This document shows, piece by piece, positions 1 to 8,374 of a DNA stretch of 64,000 nt (the first letter of the stretch is position 1; each line of letters starts with the position of its first letter). The notes beneath the pieces are model-generated. The model saw only the letters and a program-made list of their open reading frames with translations, was not told where the DNA came from and did no database searches. The stretch spans positions 20,938 to 84,937 of the forward strand of contig JAKAJH010000007.1 in the NCBI GenBank assembly GCA_021813905.1, in the 5' to 3' direction. Source of the stretch: Bacteroidota bacterium (GTDB taxonomy: Bacteria; Bacteroidota; Ignavibacteria; UBA10030). The position numbers and the translations under genes were made by a program.

Positions 1-138
1 GGACGCGCGAACATCGACCTGTACACGTATCTCGCCGGTCGCGTGATCGGTTTGAATACGATCGACGAGTATGTGAAGAATCCTGCGAATATCTCAACCC
101 CCCGACAGGTGCGGGTGGGCTTGAGTCTTGACTTCTAG
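1..138 (+). CDS. TonB-dependent receptor, C-terminal end (partial)
   Basis: Frame 1 is open from the window edge to a TAG at 136-138, giving 45 residues that end in 'PRQVRVGLSLDF'. A final beta-strand with alternating hydrophobic residues and a terminal Phe is the usual end of an outer-membrane beta-barrel, and this wording is typical of TonB-dependent receptors. The identification rests on this tail and on context: the following two genes are the same kinds as those that follow the full TonB-dependent receptor at 56496. The substrate cannot be told from the fragment. It lies 25 bases before the next gene and is probably co-transcribed with it. Confidence 0.55.
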   Translation, partial: GRANIDLYTYLAGRVIGLNTIDEYVKNPANISTPRQVRVGLSLDF

Positions 139-163
139 AACCGTTTCAAGATCGGACATATCC

Positions 164-3100
164 ATGATGCGTCGAATTTTCATTTGGGCCGCGATTCTGG
201 CGGCGGGTACGACCGGAGCGCTCGGACAACCGCAGCTGATCTTCAACACGCAGGCGGTCAACTTCGGCAACGTGCGCGTGGGCGAGATGTCGCATGTGAA
301 CGAGGCGATCATCCTCTTCACGAATACGGGAACCGATACCCTGCGCATAACCGCAATTACGTTCACCGGAGCGCATTTCACGTCCAATCAGACCACGATG
401 GTGATCCCGCCGCGGCAATTCGCCGGCGATCCTGTCGGGTCAGTGCTCGATACGCTCCATTTCTTCCCGACGGTGCCCGGACCGGATTCGGCCTGGATGG
501 TCGTCACGAGCAACAGCCCGCACTCGCCGGATTCGCTCCAGGTCATCGGATTCGGATTGCAGGGCAACATCGTCGATGCCCGCACGCAGGCCTATCGCGA
601 CGATCCGTACGGTGATGAACTGTATCGTCGGCAGGGAATCATGGACGGGAACCGCGTCGTGACGCTGTTCCGCAATGACGGCGAAGTCGGCGACTGGCCC
701 AATCAGCCGTCGGCAGTCTGGCCGAAAGGAACAAACCACTCGTACCTGGACGGCGTTGCGCTCCTCATCGGGGCCAAGATCACCGCCCCGGGGAACGGAC
801 AGACGATCACCCCCATCATGTCAGCGTATCGGGAGGAGGTTTCGACCGATCCGGTCACGGGGAAACAATGGGTGCTTCAGCCTGTCCCCGGCTACCTCAA
901 CGCATCGCCGCCTCCCGGCACCGAGCCACGGCCGGCGGTGAATGTGGACACGACGACATTTCCTCCGACGTGGCCGGTCGCCCTCGGATTGACCCCCGCA
1001 TGGAACGGATTCTGGTACGGGTACTTCGGCCGTGGCGTGACCAATTCCGACTTCGAGACGTTCTTCGTCCTTGATGATTCGAAGGACAAGGAGTTCACGC
1101 TTCCCCCGTACAAGTATTTCCCGATCGCCTCGGACTCCAATCGCGCCGGTCTGGGTATTCGCCTCGAGGTTCGCGGATTTCAATGGTCGCATGTGCTCGC
1201 GGAAGATATCATCTTCTGGCACTACGATATCGTGAACATCTCCGACCACGATTACGATACCACCTGTTTCGGATTCTACTCCGATCCCGGCATCGGCGGC
1301 ACGAACAACTCCGGCAACAGCGCGCTGTTCTCGCGAAGCAAGGTCGGCGGCCAGTCGCTGGATATGGCTTACGCGTGGTGCACGAGCGGGTTGGGCGTCC
1401 CGGGCAACTACAAGACCGGCTATCTGGGATATGCATATCTCGAGAGTCCGGGAAATCCGTACGACGGGATCGATAACGATCTGGACGGTATGGTCGACGA
1501 GCGGCGGGACAACAACATCGATGACGACCATGACTGGGTTCCGTACAGCGATCTGAATCACAACGGGAAATGGGATCCGGGTGAGCCGCTGAATGACGAC
1601 GTCGGCCGTGACGGCGTCGGCCCCACCGATCCGCAGTATACCGGACCGGATGAAGGTGAAGGCGACGGAATCCCGACGCACGGCGAGCCGGACTTCGACG
1701 AGACCGACATCCACGAATCCGATATGATCGGCCTGAGCGCGGTCTCCATTTATATCCTGGCCGACAAGGGCCCGACCGGCGGATGGCCCAAGAATGATAA
1801 TGTGATGTGGGGGAAGATGAACAACGGCTTCAAGGATACGACCATCCAGAATACCAACATCAGCATGGTCTTCTCGTCGGGACCGTTCCCCTGGAAGCAG
1901 ACGAAGCGCGAACGATTCTCGATGGCGCTGGCTTTCGGCGATGACCTTCCGGGATTGATCTTCAACAAGGAGACTGTCCAGGAAGTGTACAACGCGAACT
2001 ACAACTTCTCCAAACCACCATACAAGCCGCGCGTGACGGCGGTGCCGGGTGACAAACGGGTGTTCCTGTACTGGGACAACATCGCTGAATCGTCCGTGGA
2101 CCGGTTCCTGGGTTTCGAGGATTCGACAAAGACCCAGTATAAGAAGAGCTTTGAAGGATACACGATCTATCGCAGCGGCGAGCCGTTCTTCGAAGACGAT
2201 CTGAAGATAACTGATTCGCAGGGCACGCCGCGCTACTGGAAGCCGATCGCCCAATTCGATCTCGTGGACAGCATCGCGGGTCCTGATCCTGTTGGGATCA
2301 ATGGCGCCCATTTCTGGCGCGGAGCGAATACAGGTCTCGAACATTCATTCATCGACACGACCGTTACCAACGGCGTGACGTACTACTATGCCGTCTGCTC
2401 GTACTCGAAGGGCGATCCGAACCGCGGCACGAGAGGACTGCAGCCAACCGAGTGCGCCAAAGTCATCTCCACCGATAACGTGGGGAACGTGAAGTTCGTC
2501 GATATGAACTGCGCGGTGGTGATCCCGCAGAAGCCGGCGCTGGGCTACGAGGCGCCGCGTGCGGTCTCGGGGCTTGACCATGTGGCCGGAGGCATCGGTA
2601 CCGGACGGCTTCAGCTGACAGTGCTGAATCCCACACAGATCCAGGACGGCGATCAGTACTCCGTGGCGTTCACCTCCACTGCGCTGACGGCACCGTACCG
2701 AACAAAGTCGTACGATATTCTCCGGACACGCAACGGAGCCACGGATACCCTCTGGAAGGGAATCGACACCTCCGCCATCGGCGCCACCAAGTCGTCGCCG
2801 CCGTTCGACGGCATGATCGTTTCGGTGCTGAACGATACGGCTGTCACCGTGAATGACACAGGCACCGGCTGGGTCGTCGGCACCAGCAACGTCCGCATGC
2901 GGGCCGCCATCGACAATTCCATCGCCTCCCGCAACGTCGCCTGGCCGGCCGATTATGAAATCCGGTTCACCGACACACCGGCGGACACGACGCTGTTTGA
3001 TCTTCCGCCCACTTATCCGATGATGCCGCTGAACTTCACGATCACCAACACGACGTCCGGTCAGCGCGTGAAGTGCATCGTGTTCGACACGGATAATTCG

Positions 3101-3643
3101 GGATCGCTGACGCTCGGCGATACTATCCGCATCATCGACGGATTTGTGAACCTCAGCAATTTCAAGATCGCCTACAAGCTCACGTACGGTCAGCCGTTCG
3201 GCACGGTCCAGTACCCGCAGGCGGGAGACCGGTTCGTGATCAGGACCAACCGGCCGTTCCTGACGGGGGATCACTTCGACTTCATGATGCGCGCCTCCTC
3301 GGTCAACGCCGCGAACGCCCGCGACCAGTTGAGCCGGATCACGGTGGTCCCGAACCCGTACATCTCGACTGCCTCCTGGGAGCCGCGGACCCTGTACACC
3401 ACCGGTCGCGGGGAACGCCTGATCCAGTTCACGAAGCTGCCGGCGCAGTGCACTATCCGGATCTACACGATCACCGGCGCGCTGGTGAAGACGCTCGTGA
3501 AGGATTCGTCCCCGACGAACGGTGCGTTGTCGTGGAATCTGGTGTCGGACGACGGCATGGATATCGCCTACGGTCTGTACATCTTCCATGTGGACGCGCC
3601 GGGGATCGGTGAGTACATCGGCAAATTCGCGGTTGTGAAGTGA
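164..3643 (+). CDS. large exported surface protein with ASH-like N-domain and T9SS-type C-terminal domain
   Basis: 1159-residue exported protein. I take the ATG at 164 because it places a signal peptide (RRIFIWAAILAAGTTGALG) at the N-terminus; the frame itself opens further upstream at a TTG. After the signal comes an Ig-like ASPM/SPD-2/Hydin-type domain ('VNFGNVRVGE...LFTNTGTDTLRI'), about residues 25-135. Near residues 440-520 is a very Asp-rich stretch with DxDxDG-like pieces ('DGIDNDLDGMVDE', 'DLNHNGKWDPGEP') that probably binds calcium. A fibronectin-like part follows, and the last ~90 residues ('VVPNPYIS...GLYIFHVDAP') form a FlgD-like/T9SS sorting domain. It should be exported by T9SS to the cell surface. 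The TonB receptor before it and PorV homologue after it suggest a surface complex. No catalytic domain recognised. Confidence 0.75.
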   Translation: MMRRIFIWAAILAAGTTGALGQPQLIFNTQAVNFGNVRVGEMSHVNEAIILFTNTGTDTLRITAITFTGAHFTSNQTTMVIPPRQFAGDPVGSVLDTLHFFPTVPGPDSAWMVVTSNSPHSPDSLQVIGFGLQGNIVDARTQAYRDDPYGDELYRRQGIMDGNRVVTLFRNDGEVGDWPNQPSAVWPKGTNHSYLDGVALLIGAKITAPGNGQTITPIMSAYREEVSTDPVTGKQWVLQPVPGYLNASPPPGTEPRPAVNVDTTTFPPTWPVALGLTPAWNGFWYGYFGRGVTNSDFETFFVLDDSKDKEFTLPPYKYFPIASDSNRAGLGIRLEVRGFQWSHVLAEDIIFWHYDIVNISDHDYDTTCFGFYSDPGIGGTNNSGNSALFSRSKVGGQSLDMAYAWCTSGLGVPGNYKTGYLGYAYLESPGNPYDGIDNDLDGMVDERRDNNIDDDHDWVPYSDLNHNGKWDPGEPLNDDVGRDGVGPTDPQYTGPDEGEGDGIPTHGEPDFDETDIHESDMIGLSAVSIYILADKGPTGGWPKNDNVMWGKMNNGFKDTTIQNTNISMVFSSGPFPWKQTKRERFSMALAFGDDLPGLIFNKETVQEVYNANYNFSKPPYKPRVTAVPGDKRVFLYWDNIAESSVDRFLGFEDSTKTQYKKSFEGYTIYRSGEPFFEDDLKITDSQGTPRYWKPIAQFDLVDSIAGPDPVGINGAHFWRGANTGLEHSFIDTTVTNGVTYYYAVCSYSKGDPNRGTRGLQPTECAKVISTDNVGNVKFVDMNCAVVIPQKPALGYEAPRAVSGLDHVAGGIGTGRLQLTVLNPTQIQDGDQYSVAFTSTALTAPYRTKSYDILRTRNGATDTLWKGIDTSAIGATKSSPPFDGMIVSVLNDTAVTVNDTGTGWVVGTSNVRMRAAIDNSIASRNVAWPADYEIRFTDTPADTTLFDLPPTYPMMPLNFTITNTTSGQRVKCIVFDTDNSGSLTLGDTIRIIDGFVNLSNFKIAYKLTYGQPFGTVQYPQAGDRFVIRTNRPFLTGDHFDFMMRASSVNAANARDQLSRITVVPNPYISTASWEPRTLYTTGRGERLIQFTKLPAQCTIRIYTITGALVKTLVKDSSPTNGALSWNLVSDDGMDIAYGLYIFHVDAPGIGEYIGKFAVVK

Positions 3644-3651
3644 GGAACTCC

Positions 3652-4677
3652 ATGACACCACGCATTTCTGTTCTGGCAGTGCTGCTGGCCGTGTCAATTT
3701 CGACCGCCGCGGCCCAATCGTCGAACGTGTCGAAGCGCGGCACGACCGCCGCTCCGTTCCTGAAGATCCCCCAGGGCGCGCGAGCGCTCGGCATGGGCGG
3801 AGCATTCGTTGCGTCGGCCGAGGGGCCGTCCGCGATGTACTGGAATCCGGCGGGCATCACCGAGGTGCCGGGCGTTCAGGTGCTCGTCGAACACACGAAC
3901 TGGATCGCAGACATCCAGTACGAGTACCTCGGTGCCACCGTGGGGCTGGGGACAATGGGCGCGGTCGGCGTCAACGTGACGGTCTCGAACATCGGTGACA
4001 TGAAGGTGACCACCGTCGACCAGCAGGACGGCACCGGTGAAGTGTTCGGCGTGACGGATCTCGCCGTCGGGCTCTCCTACGGGCTGAAACTGACCGACAA
4101 TTTCGCGATCGGCTTCAACCCGAAGGTCATCTATCAGAAGATCTGGAAGATGAGCGCGACCGGCTTCGGGATCGACCTGGGCATCAAGTACCGGACGCCG
4201 TTCAAAGGAATCGTGCTCGGCATGGCGGTCACCAATTTCGGTTCGAAGATGCAGATGACCGGCGAGAACGGCCTCGTGCTGTACGATCCCGATCCCACGT
4301 CATCCGGGAATAACGGACATATCCCGGCGTATCTCTCGACGAACGAATGGGAACTCCCCCTGAACTTCACCGTCGGCCTGGCGTACGATGTGCCCATCGG
4401 CTCCCTCGGCCGTCTGACCATCGCGGCGGATGCGATGCATCCCAACGACAACTACGAGAGCGTGAATGCCGGCGGAGAGTACGTGTTCCAGGATTTCCTG
4501 TACCTCCGCGCCGGCATGAAGTCCATCTTCCAGACGCAGTCGGAGGAAGGCCTGACCTTCGGCGTGGGGATCAAACAGTTCGTGCTCGGGAATGTCGAGT
4601 TCTCGGTCGATTACGCGTATCAGGATTTTTCCCGACTGAAGAATGTCCAGAAATTCTCCCTGGGCATCGGTTTCTGA
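3652..4677 (+). CDS. PorV/PorQ family outer-membrane protein
   Basis: 341 residues. The ATG at 3652 is chosen over the upstream GTG at 3640 because a GAGG site lies 6 bases before it and it starts directly with a signal peptide (MTPRISVLAVLLAVSISTAAAQ). The segment 'GARALGMGGAFVASAEGPSAMYWNPAGI' is, in two halves, the family signature: small residues, MGGA and the WNPAG turn. The rest alternates like an outer-membrane beta-barrel and the protein ends in 'FSLGIGF'. PorV is the T9SS shuttle that carries cargo to the surface attachment machinery, while related members act as barrel proteins of unclear role. It follows the T9SS cargo-like gene by 8 bases, so it may be a dedicated partner of that protein. 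Confidence 0.85.
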   Translation: MTPRISVLAVLLAVSISTAAAQSSNVSKRGTTAAPFLKIPQGARALGMGGAFVASAEGPSAMYWNPAGITEVPGVQVLVEHTNWIADIQYEYLGATVGLGTMGAVGVNVTVSNIGDMKVTTVDQQDGTGEVFGVTDLAVGLSYGLKLTDNFAIGFNPKVIYQKIWKMSATGFGIDLGIKYRTPFKGIVLGMAVTNFGSKMQMTGENGLVLYDPDPTSSGNNGHIPAYLSTNEWELPLNFTVGLAYDVPIGSLGRLTIAADAMHPNDNYESVNAGGEYVFQDFLYLRAGMKSIFQTQSEEGLTFGVGIKQFVLGNVEFSVDYAYQDFSRLKNVQKFSLGIGF

Positions 4678-4684
4678 GCGACGC

Positions 4685-6013
4685 ATGAGTAATCGTCGGC
4701 ACTGGACAGGACACCGGATCGGTATCGCCGCGGGACTGGTGTTGTCTGCGGTGCTGTCAGCGCCGGCGCAGGTACCGGTTCCGCCGACCGGCTGCTACCA
4801 CGCCGCGTTCGCACCGAACGATCCGGCACACGGAGTGTACGGTCGCGCCGAGTTCGTGCGGCTGTCGGGCAAGTCGCTCGCCATTGAAATGTTCTACACC
4901 GGCTGGCCCACGAACAAAGTGCCGGATTTCCCCTCGGCCACCTGCGACACGATCGTGAAGTACGGCAGCATTCCGCATATCACGTGGGAACCATGGACGG
5001 GGAGTTCCTCGGATGCCCTGAGCGCGATCCTGTCCGGATCGTGGGACGCGTACCTGATCGGATATGCGCAGCAGACGAAGCAGTGGGGAAAGCCGCTGTT
5101 CATCCGTGTCGGCCATGAAATGAACGGCAACTGGTATCCTTGGTGCGGAGCGCTCAATGGCGGCGCGACGCTGACCGGCTTCGGCGATCCGGCGAAGGCC
5201 GACGGGCCCGAGCGATTCATCGCGGCGTTCCGGCACATCCGCCACATATTCGATTCGGTGGGGGTGACGAACGTTTCATGGATCTGGGCACCGAACAACT
5301 TCTCGACGCCGGCTGATGCCTGGAACGCACCGGAAGCGTACTATCCCGGTGATGACGTGGTGGACTGGATCGGTTTTGACGGCTACAACTGGGGGACATC
5401 CCAGACGTGGTCCGGTTGGGCTAGCTTCTACAATACGTTTCAGGATATCTATAACCGTTTCGCGTCATCGACGAAGCCATTCATGATCGCCGAATTCGCC
5501 TCGGCGGAGGTGGGAGGCGACAAAGGGCAGTGGATCCGTGAGGCGTTCCTCTATACCAAGGGTCTGTTTACGAAGATCAAGGCGCTGACCTGGTTCAATA
5601 TCAATAAGGAGACGGACTGGCGCATCAACTCCGGCACTGCGACACTGACAGGCTATGCGCAGGCCGTCTCCGACAGCTACTTCCTCGGCGCAGTGCCGAC
5701 TACGGCGGTGGCCTCGGCGGTGCAGGCGCCCGCGGTGGAAACCGTCTTTCTCCCGCCCTCGCCGAATCCGACGAACGGCGCTGTGACGTGCACGATTTCA
5801 ATCCCCGCAGCCGTCACGGGTTCGTTGCGGATCTATAATCTTCTGGGCCAGGAGGTCCGGCTGCTGGCGCAGGGAGCGTGGGAACGCGGGATTCATCGGT
5901 GGACCTGGGATACGCGTGATGCCGCCAATGGCGCGGTCCCTTCCGGCGTGTATCTGGCCGTCTGTCTTGCCGGACGACAACGATTCGTTCAGAAAATTCT
6001 CATCACGAAGTAA
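4685..6013 (+). CDS. GH26 beta-mannanase-like glycoside hydrolase with T9SS sorting domain
   Basis: 442 residues from the ATG at 4685, 7 bases after the PorV-like gene. A signal peptide (about residues 9-28) leads into a TIM-barrel of glycoside hydrolase family 26. The hallmark 'RVGHEMNGNWYPW' carries the acid/base Glu145, and 'FMIAEFASAE' carries the probable nucleophile Glu270. GH26 enzymes mostly cut beta-1,4-mannans, and some members cut lichenan-type mixed glucans; the latter would match the neighbours. The last ~85 residues ('PSPNPTNGAV...GVYLAVCLAG...ILITK') are a type A T9SS sorting domain, so the enzyme should be attached to the cell surface or released. Substrate specificity is inferred. 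Confidence 0.88.
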   Translation: MSNRRHWTGHRIGIAAGLVLSAVLSAPAQVPVPPTGCYHAAFAPNDPAHGVYGRAEFVRLSGKSLAIEMFYTGWPTNKVPDFPSATCDTIVKYGSIPHITWEPWTGSSSDALSAILSGSWDAYLIGYAQQTKQWGKPLFIRVGHEMNGNWYPWCGALNGGATLTGFGDPAKADGPERFIAAFRHIRHIFDSVGVTNVSWIWAPNNFSTPADAWNAPEAYYPGDDVVDWIGFDGYNWGTSQTWSGWASFYNTFQDIYNRFASSTKPFMIAEFASAEVGGDKGQWIREAFLYTKGLFTKIKALTWFNINKETDWRINSGTATLTGYAQAVSDSYFLGAVPTTAVASAVQAPAVETVFLPPSPNPTNGAVTCTISIPAAVTGSLRIYNLLGQEVRLLAQGAWERGIHRWTWDTRDAANGAVPSGVYLAVCLAGRQRFVQKILITK

Positions 6014-6024
6014 TCATCTCTCCT

Positions 6025-8286
6025 ATGTCTATGAAAACTCTCTCCATTCGCACGATCCTGGCGGCCGTTCTCGTGGTTGTCGCCGGCACGGCCCTGAGCG
6101 CCTCTCCCGTCTCCAAGGAACGCATGAAGCAGATCGACAAGAAGATCGACGTGCTTCTGCGCAAGATGACGATCGAAGAAAAAGTCGGGCAGATGACCCA
6201 GGTGACTATCGATCTGGTCTCCGTGGGTCCGGACGGCCGGCACGAGCCGCATGCCATCGATCCGGCGAAGCTCGAGGAGGCGGTGCTCAAATATCACGTT
6301 GGTTCCATTCTGAATGTCGGACCGGCCGGGTATCCGGTGGAGCACTGGCGCGAGGTCGTCACGCAGATCCAGGATTGTGCGAAGAAGTCACGCCTCGGCA
6401 TACCGGTTCTCTACGGGATCGATGCCATCCATGGGGCCACCTATACGGGCGGTTCGACCTTGTTCCCGCAGCCGATCGGTATCGCCGCGACCTGGAACAC
6501 GGAACTCGCCAAAGGCGTGGGGGATGTGACTGCCCTCGAGATCCGGGCCTCGGGCATCCCGTGGAATTTCTCGCCGAATCTCGACCTCGGCCGTCAGCCG
6601 CTCTGGCCGCGCATGTGGGAAAGCTACGGCGAAGACGTCAACCTGGCGATCGCGATCTCCGAGGCGTATATCGACGGCATGATGGGCGAGGATATGAGCG
6701 CTCCCGCGAAAGTCGCGCCCTGCGTGAAGCATTATGCCGGTTACGGGTATCCGTTCAACGGCAAGGACCGCACACCGGCGTGGATCGACGAGCGGATGAT
6801 GCGGCAGTACTTCCTGCCGCCGTTTGAAGCGGCGGTGCGGGCCGGCGTTCCCACGGTGATGGCGAATTCTTCGGAGGTCAACGGAATCCCGGGCCATGCC
6901 AATTATCATCTTCTCACCGAAGTGCTGAAGAACGAATGGGGTTTCCAGGGCTTCGTCGACTCGGACTGGCGGGACATCGAAAACCTCCACACGCGGGACC
7001 ATGTGGCGGCCACGCCGAAGGAAGCCGTGCGAATGGCCGTGATGGCCGGCGTCGATATGAGCATGGTGCCCCTGGATTACAGTTTCTATGATCTGCTGCT
7101 GCAGCTCGTCAAAGAGAACGCCGTTCCGGTCTCGCGCATCGATGACGCGGTCCGCCGCATCCTGCGCGTGAAGTATCTGGTCGGCATCTTCGATGCGCCG
7201 TATCCCGACGCCTCGCTTGCTTCGAAATTCGCGACGCCGGAAAATACGGAGTTCAACCGCACCGTTGCCCGGGAATCAATCACGCTCCTGAAGAACAACG
7301 CATCGCTCCTGCCGCTGAAGAAGAACGCCCGCGTCCTCGTCACAGGGCCGACCGCCAACCTGCTCTCCTCCCTCAACGGCGGGTGGACGATCACCTGGCA
7401 GGGGAACGAGGAAGATCGCTATCCGAAGAACAAGCCGACCATCCTGAAGGCGATTCAGGAGGCGATCGGCGACGGACTGGTGGTGTACCGGCCGGGGACG
7501 ACGTTCGACGCGGCGCTGGACGTCAAGTCCGCGGTGGCGGCCGCGGAGACCGCGGATGTGGTCATCGCCTGCCTCGGCGAGAAGGCATACTGTGAAACGC
7601 CGGGAAACATCAACGACCTCACCCTCGACGACGCACAGCTGACGCTGGTCGAGGAACTGGCGAAAGCGCACAAGCCGATCGTGCTGGTACTGGCGGAAGG
7701 GCGCCCGCGTCTGATCCACCGCGTCGTCGGGAAAGCCGACGCGATCCTCCTGGCGTATCTGCCCGGAATGGAAGGTGGGCATGCGATCGCCGATATCCTG
7801 TTCGGCGACGCCGTGCCGTCCGGAAAGCTGCCGTTCAGCTATCCGAAATATCCCAACGCGATCACGATGTACGATCACAAACCGATCGAAGCGGCCGATG
7901 TCAACGCGTACGATCCGGAATTTCCGTTCGGCGACGGATTGAGCTATACGACGTTCGCGTATTCGGATCTGTCGCTGAGCTCGAAGACACTGCCGCGCGA
8001 TGGGTCGATTACAGCCACGGTCCATGTGAAGAATACCGGTTCCCGGCCGGGCAAGGAGGTCGTGCAGTTGTACGGCCGTCAGCTCTATCGCACGATCAGC
8101 CCGCCGACGCGGGAGCTCAAGGCATTCCAAAAAGTCGCGATCCAGCCCGGCGAGACGGTCACGGTGAGCTTCACGCTCACGCCGAAGGATTTCGATTTCG
8201 TCGGACTGAAGGACACGCGGGTGATCGAGCCGGGCGCATGCGAGCTTTTCGTCGGTCCGCTGTCGGAAGGTTTTGAACTGAAGTAA
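6025..8286 (+). CDS. GH3 beta-glucosidase (BglX-like), periplasmic
   Basis: 753 residues, with the full three-part layout of BglX-type GH3 enzymes: TIM-barrel, alpha/beta sandwich and fibronectin type III-like domain (about 665-745). The signal peptide 'TILAAVLVVVAGTALSA' predicts export. The nucleophile sits in 'GFVDSDWRDI' as Asp314, and 'KHYAGYG' is the substrate-binding KH motif. It removes terminal beta-linked glucose from oligosaccharides. There is no T9SS tail, so it is expected in the periplasm, acting on oligomers made by the surface enzymes. Two start codons, 6025 and 6031, lie close together and cannot be separated. Confidence 0.92.
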   Translation: MSMKTLSIRTILAAVLVVVAGTALSASPVSKERMKQIDKKIDVLLRKMTIEEKVGQMTQVTIDLVSVGPDGRHEPHAIDPAKLEEAVLKYHVGSILNVGPAGYPVEHWREVVTQIQDCAKKSRLGIPVLYGIDAIHGATYTGGSTLFPQPIGIAATWNTELAKGVGDVTALEIRASGIPWNFSPNLDLGRQPLWPRMWESYGEDVNLAIAISEAYIDGMMGEDMSAPAKVAPCVKHYAGYGYPFNGKDRTPAWIDERMMRQYFLPPFEAAVRAGVPTVMANSSEVNGIPGHANYHLLTEVLKNEWGFQGFVDSDWRDIENLHTRDHVAATPKEAVRMAVMAGVDMSMVPLDYSFYDLLLQLVKENAVPVSRIDDAVRRILRVKYLVGIFDAPYPDASLASKFATPENTEFNRTVARESITLLKNNASLLPLKKNARVLVTGPTANLLSSLNGGWTITWQGNEEDRYPKNKPTILKAIQEAIGDGLVVYRPGTTFDAALDVKSAVAAAETADVVIACLGEKAYCETPGNINDLTLDDAQLTLVEELAKAHKPIVLVLAEGRPRLIHRVVGKADAILLAYLPGMEGGHAIADILFGDAVPSGKLPFSYPKYPNAITMYDHKPIEAADVNAYDPEFPFGDGLSYTTFAYSDLSLSSKTLPRDGSITATVHVKNTGSRPGKEVVQLYGRQLYRTISPPTRELKAFQKVAIQPGETVTVSFTLTPKDFDFVGLKDTRVIEPGACELFVGPLSEGFELK

Positions 8287-8374
8287 TGCAACCGCTGCAT
8301 CGCCGTCCGGGTTCCGACGCACGCGTGCGCACCAACGGGCTCGGATGGCGGGCGGGAAGGAGATACGGCGTTCC

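Noticed and set aside
821..3805. Two long minus-strand frames opposite the first surface protein
   Set aside because: No ribosome site, no recognisable fold, fully overlapped by a gene with a signal peptide and T9SS tail.
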